The position numbers and the translations under genes are program-made. Below, piece after piece: positions 33,393 through 43,220 of a DNA stretch of 64,000 bases. The first letter of the stretch is position 1. Every line of letters begins with the position of its first letter. Origin of the DNA: Sporosarcina ureae (lineage in GTDB: Bacteria; Bacillota; Bacilli; Bacillales_A; Planococcaceae); assembly GCF_029267015.1 (NCBI RefSeq), contig NZ_JARIEA010000008.1, positions 31,292 to 95,291 of the forward strand, read 5' to 3'. The notes under the pieces were generated by a model that worked only from the letters and a program-made list of their open reading frames with translations, made no database searches and was not told the origin of the DNA.

Positions 33393-34298
33393 TTACAATA
33401 TATACTTATCGATCTTCAATACCAATTCGGCAATTTCCGGCTTACTGACTTGGTCGTCAGCTCCGACGCTGTCCCCTTTATGCTTCAGATCATCTGTGAT
33501 GAGTGAAGAGAAGATAATGACAGGTAGACCGGATAGTTGCGGTGTTTCACGCACACGTTTTGTGAAGTGATGACCGTCCATTTGCGGCATCTCAATATCC
33601 GTAATGACCAACTGGACTACTTTCTTCACGTCTACGCCATCCGCCACTAACGACTCCAAATAATCGAACGCGTCTTGACCATTTTCATAAAAGTCGAGAT
33701 TCGCATAGCCGGCTTCACTTAGCGTATCATGCAATAACTTGCGCAATAGCGGTGAATCTTCCGCAATCAAAATACGTTTATCCGAACGCTCACGTTTTCC
33801 AAGCTTCTTCACTTGCTCCACGTTAATACCTGCTTCCGGATTAATATCCAAAATGATCTTCTCGAAGTCGAGCAACAGCAACATTTCGCCATCGAGCTTG
33901 ATGACACCGATGACTTGAGAGCTTTCTGCGGCATAGATCCCAGAAGGTTTCTCAATTTGATTCCAAGAAATACGGTGAATCTGTGTGACGTTATGTACAC
34001 GGAAGACAACCGTTTGTTTATTGAAAGCAGCGACAATATACTTGGCATCTTGCGGATTTTCCGATGGCGCCATTCCTAAAATCTTTTCCATACTGACGAC
34101 AGGTAATACTTCACCACGTAGCTGAATAATTCCCTCTACCGCAAAATGCGCGTGGGGGATCGGTGTAATCTTCAATGGCATAATAATCTCTTTTACTTTG
34201 ATCACGTTAATGCCGTAGCGATTACCTTGCATCTCAAATCCGACAATCTCCAGCTCATTTGTGCCACTTTCCAATAAAATCCCTGAATCCTTGGACAA
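33393..34298 (-). CDS. cheV: Chemotaxis coupling protein CheV
   Basis: A CheW-REC fusion of 301 residues that links chemoreceptors to the CheA kinase and adapts signalling by phosphorylation. The CheW part spans about 12-150 (EIVGFEMQGNRYGINVIKVKEI, IQLRGEVLPVVSM). The receiver domain from about 175 has acidic residues in LIAEDSP, phospho-aspartate in VITDIEMPQMDG and the K of VSKPEI. TTG at 34298 is preferred: GAGGGTGG lies 7 nt upstream and the product begins SKDSGILLESGTNELE as in Bacillus CheV. Confidence 0.93.
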   Translation of the reverse strand: MSKDSGILLESGTNELEIVGFEMQGNRYGINVIKVKEIIMPLKITPIPHAHFAVEGIIQLRGEVLPVVSMEKILGMAPSENPQDAKYIVAAFNKQTVVFRVHNVTQIHRISWNQIEKPSGIYAAESSQVIGVIKLDGEMLLLLDFEKIILDINPEAGINVEQVKKLGKRERSDKRILIAEDSPLLRKLLHDTLSEAGYANLDFYENGQDAFDYLESLVADGVDVKKVVQLVITDIEMPQMDGHHFTKRVRETPQLSGLPVIIFSSLITDDLKHKGDSVGADDQVSKPEIAELVLKIDKYIL

Positions 34299-34455
34299 AT
34301 TTTTCCACCCTCTCAGACAATGTGGTCTATTCATAGTATATTTATCGATAAATTCCATAACTTGTCGGTGCGATAGGACTAGTATACCATAGAAACAAAC
34401 TAGCAATCTAGGACAATAAAAATAAATCTAGTTCCTTATTGACTGCAACCGCCAA

Positions 34456-36492
34456 TTACAGATGACTCGTACAGAGACGCTGTTTATTGGACTCCAACAC
34501 CCATTCTTCCAATTGCGGAACGGTTAAAGGCTTGGAGAAGTAATATCCTTGAAAGATCAAATTAGGTTGTAAATCGAGCAAGAAGTCCACTTGTTTTTTC
34601 TTCTCCACACCTTCAATCACAATAGAAAGATCCATCGAGCAACCGATCGCAAGGATGGCATTCAGTACAGCACACTTTTTCGCTGGTGCTGGTACTTCAT
34701 CTGTAAAGGACTTATCTATTTTCAGTGTCGTAATGGGCATCTGCTGTAAAAAGGACAAAGAAGACACGCCTGTTCCAAAATCATCGAGTGCGATGGAGAA
34801 CCCGTAGCGTCTGAATCGTTTCATCGCAGCAATAGCCTGAGTGGTGGACTTGGCGGTACTTGTTTCCGTCATCTCTAGTTCAATACGGCTCGGATCGAAT
34901 CTGTATGCATTGGTCTCTTTCCATAATAAATCGAGTAATTGTGGCTCCGTCACGTATTCGCCTGGGATGTTAATTGCCACTTGCGGCACATGCACGCCTT
35001 GTGAATCCCAGTTATGAATTTGCCTACATACTTCCCGGACAATCCAGTCCGTCACTTCCCCCATACGGCCATCTTGCTCCAATATGGGAATGAACGTCGC
35101 TGGCGGGATGGCTCCAAGTTTTGGATGCGTCCAGCGAAGCAATGCTTCTACCCCGACGAATTCCTCATTGTCCCCTCTTACTTTCGGTTGATAGACAATA
35201 TAAATATGATTTTCATCAAGCGCTTTGTTAATATCACGCAAAACATCCTGCTCGTATGACATGCCATGATTCGCGGGATCAAACGTCAGCAATCCCCACT
35301 CATGGGAAGCAGTTGCTTGTTCAACGACCATTAATGCTTCTTTATATAACGTCTTTACTGTCTTATTCTTGTCCGCCTTAGCCAAGCCACAGACGTACCG
35401 CATCTCTTGGCGCTTGATAGGTAGCAATTGATCGATCTCACGTTGCATAATGACCAAGTTTTTATAAAAATCTGCCGAACGACCTGTCTGATGCACGCAA
35501 AACAGATAGCGATTACCGCTCACTCTGTAGAGTTCCGCAAATGACGGTTTCCATTTCGACAGTAACTCACCGATTTCTTGTAAAATCTTATCCCCTGCCA
35601 TATAACCGTATAATTGATTGATGCGCTGTAGATCAGGGAAATTCCAAACGGCAATATCTCCCGCTGCTACTTCATCCGTCAAACAACGCTCCCAATTCCG
35701 TCGATTCGGGAGTTTCGTCAGCACGTCGAAGTACTTCAGCCAATAATCCAAATAACCGTCGACATAGGAAGTCAATAACATGCCGAGTAGCAATAACCCA
35801 ACGCCCACACCGATCAACGTATTCATCATCTGCATATGCATGATCGATTCACTTACTGCTTGTCCTTCTTCTATATAATACGAAGTAGCAAAAATACCTA
35901 AGTAATGTGCAGATAGCGTCCCCATTGCCAAACTGAACGTAGCGAGCCATTTCGATGACGACGTACGTTTGGGATGACTAATTGCCTTCAGCGCCACATA
36001 CGCAAACAATCCACCCACTATATTTCCAGCAATCACTAGTTTCCAATCGTGGATAATTAACGCATCCACTTTTAATGCCTTCATGCCAAGAAAATGCATG
36101 AAACTCATACCAAAAGCAATCGACGCAGCCGCTAGCGCATGTCGCCAACAAGCTTTCAACGGGGCTTGCACGAGCCAAAACGCAAATATCACTGTAAGAA
36201 AGATCGGTACTATACATATAAATGCCCATCCGTAATGAATATGCATTTCAACTGGAATCAATAAAGAATTTATCGACAGAAAATGGGTGGCCCAAATTCC
36301 GAATGATAAAGCGAGTGTCGCCAATATTAGCCACACTTCTCGTTTGAAGAAACTCGGTTTCAACATCCGATCATATAATACGAGTGCGGTATAGGAAGCG
36401 AACGCTATAACTAAAATAGATAATAGTATCATCTTAGGTGAAAAGGATCCGATTAGTTGTGTGTATTCTTGGTTGTCTAGTATCGAATTCAT
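34456..36492 (-). CDS. MHYT sensor - degenerate GGDEF - EAL cyclic-di-GMP phosphodiesterase
   Basis: A 678-residue membrane signalling protein. The N-terminal MHYT domain has about seven membrane helices with metal-binding-type motifs (ATHFLS, FMHFLGMKAL, SAHYLGI). The GGDEF domain (about 265-415) has RVSGNRYLF where GGDEF should be, so it cannot make cyclic-di-GMP. The EAL domain keeps its catalytic residues: VEALLRW, IELEMTET, LDDFGTG, LKIDKSF, IEGVE. It should therefore degrade cyclic-di-GMP. ATG at 36492 is 8 nt after AGGAGG. Confidence 0.92.
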   Translation of the reverse strand: MNSILDNQEYTQLIGSFSPKMILLSILVIAFASYTALVLYDRMLKPSFFKREVWLILATLALSFGIWATHFLSINSLLIPVEMHIHYGWAFICIVPIFLTVIFAFWLVQAPLKACWRHALAAASIAFGMSFMHFLGMKALKVDALIIHDWKLVIAGNIVGGLFAYVALKAISHPKRTSSSKWLATFSLAMGTLSAHYLGIFATSYYIEEGQAVSESIMHMQMMNTLIGVGVGLLLLGMLLTSYVDGYLDYWLKYFDVLTKLPNRRNWERCLTDEVAAGDIAVWNFPDLQRINQLYGYMAGDKILQEIGELLSKWKPSFAELYRVSGNRYLFCVHQTGRSADFYKNLVIMQREIDQLLPIKRQEMRYVCGLAKADKNKTVKTLYKEALMVVEQATASHEWGLLTFDPANHGMSYEQDVLRDINKALDENHIYIVYQPKVRGDNEEFVGVEALLRWTHPKLGAIPPATFIPILEQDGRMGEVTDWIVREVCRQIHNWDSQGVHVPQVAINIPGEYVTEPQLLDLLWKETNAYRFDPSRIELEMTETSTAKSTTQAIAAMKRFRRYGFSIALDDFGTGVSSLSFLQQMPITTLKIDKSFTDEVPAPAKKCAVLNAILAIGCSMDLSIVIEGVEKKKQVDFLLDLQPNLIFQGYYFSKPLTVPQLEEWVLESNKQRLCTSHL

Positions 36493-36775
36493 ACGTTCCA
36501 CCTCCTCATCCCTTATTCAAAAAGGGAAATTCATACTTTATAATGATTCTTATTACTCATGTCGAACATTGTACAAATAGAGTTGCTTACTATTCATTAT
36601 TTACTATTCTTGCATACTAGTCAATGATTTTCAGGTAGTAGACGGCCGTTTAATTTAAAGCCACTAGGAATACTAGATATTGGATTGTTTTGATAGTAAA
36701 GCCTTTTGAGTGATCACAGCGTACGAAGGATTATGGTAGAATAAAGCAAATTACAGAATTGAAGGAGAGATCCCT

Positions 36776-37102
36776 ATGCCCATCTATAATAAACTTGTCC
36801 GCGACCTGATCCCGGAAATCATCGAAGCCGACGGAAAAACATGTGTAACGCATACATTGAATGATTCACAATACATAGCGGAAATTAATAAAAAGATGCA
36901 CGAGGAACTGGCAGAGTACGAAGAAGCTACTAATGCGGAAGATGCTGTCGAAGAACTATCCGACTTACTGGAACTGATCCATGCGGCAGCTACTTATCAT
37001 GGTGTGACGGTCGAGGAACTGGAAACTGTACGCGCGCAGAAAGCTAAAGCACGTGGCGGATTCAATGAAAGAATCTATTTGGTGGAAGTTGCGGATGACT
37101 AA
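36776..37102 (+). CDS. MazG-like nucleotide pyrophosphohydrolase
   Basis: A 108-residue all-alpha NTP-pyrophosphatase-type protein, often annotated phosphoribosyl-ATP pyrophosphohydrolase-like. The start PIYNKLVRDLIPEII and the metal motif EELAEYEE then EELSDLLELIHA fit the family. Its stop codon overlaps the start of the PLD-helicase gene (ATGACTAA), so the two are translationally coupled. The substrate is unknown; a nucleotide-pool or defence role is possible. Confidence 0.85.
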   Translation: MPIYNKLVRDLIPEIIEADGKTCVTHTLNDSQYIAEINKKMHEELAEYEEATNAEDAVEELSDLLELIHAAATYHGVTVEELETVRAQKAKARGGFNERIYLVEVADD

Positions 37103-39506
37103 ACTGCGCCTGCTGACGAAAAACTTGCTAAGCGACTTAAAACGACTAACTGCCGAAGCGGATACGATCTACTGGATGACCGCATTCATGATGAAATCTG
37201 GTGTGAATGAAGTACTTCCCGCTTTACGCGACGCTTCTATGCGTGGCGCGGATATCAAAATACTGACGGGTGATTATTTATCAATTACACAACCCGATGC
37301 ACTGCACTTATTACATGAAGGATTACCTGCTGCTGAACTTCGCATGATCGAAAGTGGCGGTACATCCTTCCATCCTAAAGCATATCTATTCAAATCCAAA
37401 AACAGCTCTACCGTCATCATAGGATCTTCTAACTTATCGCGCTCCGCTTTGACAAAAGGAATCGAATGGAACCTTTACGCACCATCGACAGTAGACGAAG
37501 AAATTTTCGAAACATCTGCGGATGAATTCATGAAGATGTTCTTATCTCCCAGTACGGTACCGATCAACAATGAACAAATTGAGTTGTACAGAACACGATA
37601 CGATGAAACGAATCGTAAACTCCCATTTAGTTCGGTATGGGAATCGAAGACAGAAATTGAAATGACATTCGGTGCAACTGAGCAAGAAGAAAGCAGTACC
37701 GTCGATCCAACAGCACCCTATCAATCATCGGTCTTAAATCCACGACCTGCACAGGAACTGGCTCTTACTGCGCTCAATCAAACGGTCGAAGCCGGCTATG
37801 AAAAAGCACTCGTCGTACTCGCAACTGGACTCGGTAAAACGTATCTAGCGGCTTTCTTTGCGGAATCATACAAACGCGTACTCTTTATTGCGCACCGTGA
37901 AGAACTGCTTACGCAAGCACAAGCTTCATTCGCACGGGTTTTCCCGAACCGTACAAGTGGAATCTACAACGGCCAGCATAGACAAGCAGACACAGAATTC
38001 GTCTTCGCATCGATCCAGACACTCGCGAGACAATATCACTTGCACCAATTCGATCCAACGGCATTTGATCTAATCGTCGTGGACGAATTCCACCATGCGG
38101 CCGCCACTACATACGAACGCGTACTGGACTACTTCAAACCGGAATTCCTGCTCGGTCTAACCGCAACACCCGACCGACTCGACAACAAAGACGTCTACAG
38201 CCTATGCGACGGCAACGAAGCGATTTCGATCCACTTCCTAGATGCTATCCGACAAAACTGGCTCTCTCCTTTCGTTTACTATGGCGTGATGGACGAAACG
38301 GATTACAGTCAATTAAAATGGCGAAATAACTCGTACGATGAAGAAGAACTATTACGCCTACAACTGCGAGACAGCTACGCACAAGCAGTACTCGATGCAT
38401 GGAACGAAAACAAACAAACGAGAACGATCGGATTCTGTTCTTCCATCAAACAAGCGATCTACTTAAGCGATTACTTCACCAACGCAGGCTACCGCTCAAT
38501 CGCCTTGTACGGAAACACGGACCGACATACGCGTAGTAATGCACGAAACTTACTAGAAACAGGCCAACTCGATATCATTTTTACTGTAGATTTGTTCAAT
38601 GAAGGCGTCGATATTCCGAGCGTAGACACCCTCCTATTCGCTCGTCCTACCGAATCGCTGACCGTCTTCACTCAGCAGATCGGCCGTGGATTGCGTATTG
38701 CTACGGGTAAGTCACATTGCGTGATTATCGACTTGATCGGGAATTATCGCAATGCGCGGAAGAAGTTTGAAGTGTTTAATGAAAACAAGGAATTACCTAC
38801 AAAAATCAGCAGCGAAACATTTACCGAGAGTGGCTATTTCGAATTCCATTTCGAAACAGCTATCATCGACTTGCTGGAAGCGATGAAACAGAATGAACCG
38901 ATTCAGCAGCGATTGATCAATGCGTATTTTGATTTGAAAGCAGAACTTGGACACCGCCCGACGTATCTTGAGTATCATTTAAAAGCGAATGAAGATGCAC
39001 GGGCTATTCAGCAGAAGTTTAAGACGTATCCGATATTGCTAGACTACGCCCAGGAGTTAAATGAGTTGGAGAAGGAAGTACTGACTCAACATAAAGTTTT
39101 GCTAATTGAAATCAATAAAACACTGATGAATAAAAGTTATAAAATGATTCTATTGAAGTATATGCTAACTAGAGGACCATCTGATTGGTATAAACCAGTG
39201 ACACCGAGTGAAGTTGCTCCCTTCTTCCATGGGTACTTGATGGAGAAACCTTATCGGCGTGATGCGGATCTGTCGGATAGACAGGGGCAGTTACTTCGAG
39301 AGTATGATGAGGATAAGGTTGCGAAGTTGATTGCTACGATGCCGATGACTAAGTGGAGTGGATCTTCGAAAGGTTTGTTTGTGTTTGAGGATGGTGTGTT
39401 TGGACTGCAGATAGAAATTGAGAAGCAGCATGAGGATGTTTTGTTTGGTTGGGTGCAGGAGATTTGTGAGTATCGGTTGCATTGGTATTTTGAAAAAAGA
39501 GTATAA
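37095..39506 (+). CDS. PLD-nuclease - SF2 helicase fusion protein
   Basis: An 803-residue protein. The N-terminal phospholipase-D-type nuclease has one HKD-like motif (H93, K95, N113 in SFHPKAYLF and GSSNLSRS). It is followed by a superfamily 2 helicase: ATGLGKT at 243-249, DEFH at 330-333, GLTATPDR, and the late motif TQQIGRGLRIATG. The C-terminal 200 residues may belong to the DUF3427-type region of related proteins. ATG at 37095 overlaps the MazG-like stop. Such fusions are found in chromosomal and defence contexts. Base composition is like the core genome until about its last 500 bases. Confidence 0.87.
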   Translation: MTKLRLLTKNLLSDLKRLTAEADTIYWMTAFMMKSGVNEVLPALRDASMRGADIKILTGDYLSITQPDALHLLHEGLPAAELRMIESGGTSFHPKAYLFKSKNSSTVIIGSSNLSRSALTKGIEWNLYAPSTVDEEIFETSADEFMKMFLSPSTVPINNEQIELYRTRYDETNRKLPFSSVWESKTEIEMTFGATEQEESSTVDPTAPYQSSVLNPRPAQELALTALNQTVEAGYEKALVVLATGLGKTYLAAFFAESYKRVLFIAHREELLTQAQASFARVFPNRTSGIYNGQHRQADTEFVFASIQTLARQYHLHQFDPTAFDLIVVDEFHHAAATTYERVLDYFKPEFLLGLTATPDRLDNKDVYSLCDGNEAISIHFLDAIRQNWLSPFVYYGVMDETDYSQLKWRNNSYDEEELLRLQLRDSYAQAVLDAWNENKQTRTIGFCSSIKQAIYLSDYFTNAGYRSIALYGNTDRHTRSNARNLLETGQLDIIFTVDLFNEGVDIPSVDTLLFARPTESLTVFTQQIGRGLRIATGKSHCVIIDLIGNYRNARKKFEVFNENKELPTKISSETFTESGYFEFHFETAIIDLLEAMKQNEPIQQRLINAYFDLKAELGHRPTYLEYHLKANEDARAIQQKFKTYPILLDYAQELNELEKEVLTQHKVLLIEINKTLMNKSYKMILLKYMLTRGPSDWYKPVTPSEVAPFFHGYLMEKPYRRDADLSDRQGQLLREYDEDKVAKLIATMPMTKWSGSSKGLFVFEDGVFGLQIEIEKQHEDVLFGWVQEICEYRLHWYFEKRV

Positions 39507-39537
39507 AATTTTAATTTATTGAAAGGAGATTTATATC

Positions 39538-41451
39538 TTGAATCAAACAACACAAAGAGAGAAATTTAAAAGTTGGATGGAAAAACAGATAAGTAATAAC
39601 AATACACCTTACAAAAAAGCAACTGTTTCAGCATACACATCAGCAATAGCACAAGCACCAAACAAATTAACAGGTTTAGAAGTAGATTTACCTAATATAT
39701 ATGAAATTACAGATTCTATTTTATTTGAAGAGACAAAAGAAATAATTAAATCTGCAGCTAATTATAAAGAAGTAAATATAGCAGCAGGAAATCAATCATT
39801 CCATCATGGTATGGAAAAGTACTCTGAGTTCTTAAAAGAACAAGAAACCGGATATTACAAATCTCCTGTTTCAAATACCACAACCACTATGAAAGAAAAC
39901 GACATTCCCAATTACAACCAAAAACCTAATTCCCCCTTCAATTCTGTTGGTGAAAATATCATCTTGTACGGACCACCTGGTACAGGGAAAACATATAGTA
40001 CAACTGCCTACGCCGTTGCAATAGTTGAAGGTAAAACATATGAAGATATATTGAATGAAATTGAAATAAAAAGCTATATGGAAGTACGCGCTCGCTTTGA
40101 AAACTATCGCGACAATGGACAAATCGACTTTATTACATTCCATCAGTCTTATGGTTACGAAGAGTTTATCGAAGGAATAAAACCCGTCATGCAAGAGGAT
40201 GCTACGATCGGAAACAGTGAATCAATCTCATATGAGATTAAAACTGGTGTATTTCAAGACTTCTGTAATCGTGCGTCTGCCCCAATAATACAAGAACATA
40301 ATAAACTCGGTATTCGAAAGTCCCCCTCCATCTGGAAGGTTTCTCTAAATGGCTCGAAATATAAGAATTTAAAAAGTGACTGTTTTACAGAAAATCAAAT
40401 CAGAATTGGTTGGGATGGATATGGAGAACTCCCTGATGATAATACTAACTACAGTGAATATGGCGGAAAAAAAGTTATCGCCCAATTTATCAATGAAATG
40501 AAGATCGGTGATTTAGTTCTTGTACTTCAAGATGAACGCACAATAGATGCTATAGGGGTTATAAAAAGTGAATACCGTTGGCTTGAAAATAAGTCTGAGT
40601 ATAAAAGAAGCCGTAATGTGAAGTGGCTACTTAAGAACATTCAAGAAGATATTTATGAAATTAATGAGAACACTGTATTAACACAAATGTCAGTATACAA
40701 ACTGCATAGAATAAAACTAGAAGATGTATTACATATAATAGAAAAACACAAAAATAGTTCTGTTGATGTAATACAACCTAACAAGAAAAATTACGTATTT
40801 ATTATTGATGAAATTAATCGAGGTAATATTTCCAAGATCTTTGGCGAACTAATAACACTGATTGAAACATCCAAAAGAATAGGTCAAACTGAAGCAATTA
40901 CGTTACAACTCCCCTATTCTAAAAATGAATTTGGTGTTCCTAGCAATGTAACTATTTTAGCCACAATGAACACGGCTGACCGTTCAATTGCACGACTAGA
41001 TACGGCTTTAAGAAGAAGGTTCCGTTTTATTGAGCTACTTCCCTCACCCGACTTATTAGATTCTATTATCGTAGAAGAAATTAATATTAAATCTATGCTA
41101 ATGAAAATAAACTTGCGGATTGAAGCTGTATATGATCGAGAGCACACAATTGGTCATGCCTATTTTATGCCCTTAAAGTCTGAACCGACAATGGAAAAAC
41201 TATCAACCATTTTCAAAAACTCAATAATTCCTTTGCTGCAAGAATATTTTTATGAGGACTACCAAATGATTCAACTAATTTTAGGAGACTATGGCAAGAC
41301 ATCAGATATTCAATTTATTAAGGAAAAGCCAATTAGTAAAATTGAGTTATTCGGTGCTACACTTCCAATTGACTTGGAAGAAAAAACAATCTATCAAATT
41401 AATGAAGCTGCATTTATAACCCCTGCTGCTTATAAAAAGATATATGAGTAA
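39538..41451 (+). CDS. mcrB: McrB-like AAA+ GTPase with inserted EVE-like domain
   Basis: Motor subunit of a type IV restriction system that cuts modified DNA, 637 residues. Walker A is GPPGTGKT at 145-152, Walker B is IIDEINRG from 422, and the McrB signature TMNTADRSIARLDTALRRRF follows. Between Walker A and Walker B lies an insertion, about 258-370 (WKVSLNGSKY, IRIGWDGYGELP, IAQFINEMKIGDLVLV), resembling an EVE/PUA-like domain that reads modified bases. The N-terminal 110 residues probably form another recognition domain. TTG at 39538 has AAAGGAG 9 nt upstream. The gene is AT-rich, unlike its left neighbours. Confidence 0.92.
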   Translation: MNQTTQREKFKSWMEKQISNNNTPYKKATVSAYTSAIAQAPNKLTGLEVDLPNIYEITDSILFEETKEIIKSAANYKEVNIAAGNQSFHHGMEKYSEFLKEQETGYYKSPVSNTTTTMKENDIPNYNQKPNSPFNSVGENIILYGPPGTGKTYSTTAYAVAIVEGKTYEDILNEIEIKSYMEVRARFENYRDNGQIDFITFHQSYGYEEFIEGIKPVMQEDATIGNSESISYEIKTGVFQDFCNRASAPIIQEHNKLGIRKSPSIWKVSLNGSKYKNLKSDCFTENQIRIGWDGYGELPDDNTNYSEYGGKKVIAQFINEMKIGDLVLVLQDERTIDAIGVIKSEYRWLENKSEYKRSRNVKWLLKNIQEDIYEINENTVLTQMSVYKLHRIKLEDVLHIIEKHKNSSVDVIQPNKKNYVFIIDEINRGNISKIFGELITLIETSKRIGQTEAITLQLPYSKNEFGVPSNVTILATMNTADRSIARLDTALRRRFRFIELLPSPDLLDSIIVEEINIKSMLMKINLRIEAVYDREHTIGHAYFMPLKSEPTMEKLSTIFKNSIIPLLQEYFYEDYQMIQLILGDYGKTSDIQFIKEKPISKIELFGATLPIDLEEKTIYQINEAAFITPAAYKKIYE

Positions 41452-42760
41452 AGTTGCAAAACGTTTTACAGTAAAAGAATTTGATATTCTGACCCGACAC
41501 AAAAAAATAGATAATGATAAGTACCATGAGTTAGATGAACTGACATTTGACTTACTGGAACAATTTGTACTAGATAGTTCTTCCATTATAGACGATACAG
41601 AAGCGTTGGCTCACTTTATGTCTATCTCTAATATACGAGGGATAGGTAAAGTAATACGTCTTAAAAACTATGTAGGGTTACTTGTAATGAAGAACGGGAC
41701 AGAAATAGAAATACTACCCAAAATCTATTCCTATAAACAAAATCAATCCGAACAAGAAACAAAACGGGTATTGCTTGAGATGTTAAAATATCTTCCAGAT
41801 ATACCTTACAAGAAATTTAATATAACTAATCTTGATTTAGCTAAAAATAATCTACTAGAAATATTCATTAAGATGTTTATTAATGAAGTTCAATCATTAG
41901 TGAAAAAAGGATTGAAGTTGGATTACGAAAAATTTGAAGGAAATGAACTCTTCTACAAAGGACGTTTAGACTTTCCACAGCATATTCGACATAACTTAGT
42001 ACACCGTGAAAGATTTTATATTACTTACGATAAGTTAGATCTAAATCGTATAGAAAATCGTTTACTAAAAACAACACTACTGAATATCAAGTCTAAAACT
42101 AAAAATTTAAGAAGTAAGAAAGATATTTCAACGTTATTAGATATATTTGATGACGTTGATATCATATCTAACGTAAACTATGCTTTTTCAACAATATCAA
42201 ATGATCGGAATATGAAAGAATATAGTCAAATATTAAAGTGGTGTAAGATTTTCTTGCAAAATAAAAGCTTTACTACATTTTCAGGATTATCGGTTGCGTA
42301 TGCTTTACTATTTCCAATGGAAATAGTATATGAAGCATATATTGCAATTCTATTGAAAAGAAATTTACCAAACAACGAATATTTTTTACGTACACAAGAT
42401 AGAACTCACTATTTATTCGATGATCCAAAACGTTTTTCACTACGACCCGATTTAGTAATTCAAAAAGAAAATAAAAATGTAGTACTCGATACAAAGTGGA
42501 AGATACTTAATAACGATCCGACGACCAATTATGGGATTTCTCAAGCTGATATGTACCAAATGTTCGCTTACCACTACAAATATAATGCTGAATGCGTGAT
42601 CACTATTTATCCGTGGAATAATAGCTTTAATGAAAAACCTGAACTTATTAGGTATTCGGGTAAAGATTCAGTAACAGTATATACTTTCTTTGTGAATCTT
42701 TTCGATATAGATAATTCTATAAAGCGATTGATTAAATTACTTAGAGTTTCTATGAAATAA
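41444..42760 (+). CDS. mcrC: McrC-like nuclease subunit
   Basis: Nuclease partner of McrB, 438 residues. The C-terminal PD-(D/E)XK core is visible as SLRPDLVIQKENKNVVLDTKWK, with a following QMFAYHYKY helix. The N-terminal half (about 60-200) matches the McrBC 5-methylcytosine restriction subunit layout (IGKVIRLKNYVGLLVMKNGTEIEILPKIY, shown in part). It overlaps mcrB by 8 nt, so translation is coupled. Confidence 0.92.
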   Translation: MSKVAKRFTVKEFDILTRHKKIDNDKYHELDELTFDLLEQFVLDSSSIIDDTEALAHFMSISNIRGIGKVIRLKNYVGLLVMKNGTEIEILPKIYSYKQNQSEQETKRVLLEMLKYLPDIPYKKFNITNLDLAKNNLLEIFIKMFINEVQSLVKKGLKLDYEKFEGNELFYKGRLDFPQHIRHNLVHRERFYITYDKLDLNRIENRLLKTTLLNIKSKTKNLRSKKDISTLLDIFDDVDIISNVNYAFSTISNDRNMKEYSQILKWCKIFLQNKSFTTFSGLSVAYALLFPMEIVYEAYIAILLKRNLPNNEYFLRTQDRTHYLFDDPKRFSLRPDLVIQKENKNVVLDTKWKILNNDPTTNYGISQADMYQMFAYHYKYNAECVITIYPWNNSFNEKPELIRYSGKDSVTVYTFFVNLFDIDNSIKRLIKLLRVSMK

Positions 42761-42836
42761 CTAACAGTAATAAGCTAAATAAATGAAGAGAATGCATTAC
42801 TAATTGTCGAATTATATTTAAAAAGGAGAAGTTCAC

Positions 42837-43136
42837 TTGGAGAATTGGAATGAAGATAAGCTCAAATTAGATGGAAAAGAATTTGTAACAACAATATTTC
42901 ATCCCTCAGGTAATAATGAGATGATATTAATTTTAGGAGATAATATAGATGGTAAGAATGAGGGTCTTACTTTTCTTCATCTATACTTATTTAGAGATGG
43001 CGAGGTGGAACATGGTCTTGAAACTTTAGCGTTTAACACTTCAGAAGAAGCCCTGGATTTTATTGATAGTATAGCTGAAATGTCTGCACTCGAGTTTATG
43101 TTTAAGTCAATCGGTATTAGACCAGGGTATTTTTGA
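42837..43136 (+). CDS. Small hypothetical protein, inner copy of a flanking pair
   Basis: A 99-residue protein with no recognised family. TTG at 42837 is 8 nt after AAAGGAG. It is a paralogue of the C-terminal part of the protein ending at 52752: MILILGDN-DGK-EGLTFLHL, EVEHGL and ALEFMFKS-G-RPGYF are shared. Both copies are followed by a similar AAAAGCAGC hairpin. It lies between McrC and the oppositely oriented six-gene restriction operon. Confidence 0.75.
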   Translation: MENWNEDKLKLDGKEFVTTIFHPSGNNEMILILGDNIDGKNEGLTFLHLYLFRDGEVEHGLETLAFNTSEEALDFIDSIAEMSALEFMFKSIGIRPGYF

Positions 43137-43141
43137 AAATC

Positions 43142-43176
43142 AAAAAGCAGCCTAACTTTAAGAATGGCTGCTTTTT
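43142..43176. terminator. Bidirectional terminator
   Basis: AAAAAGCAGCC pairs with GGCTGCTTTTT over a 13-nt loop, between the small protein gene and the convergent methyltransferase gene. Confidence 0.9.
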
Positions 43177-43220
43177 CAGATTATAATTATTGAACTAAAT
43201 TTTCACAAAATCCCACACTA

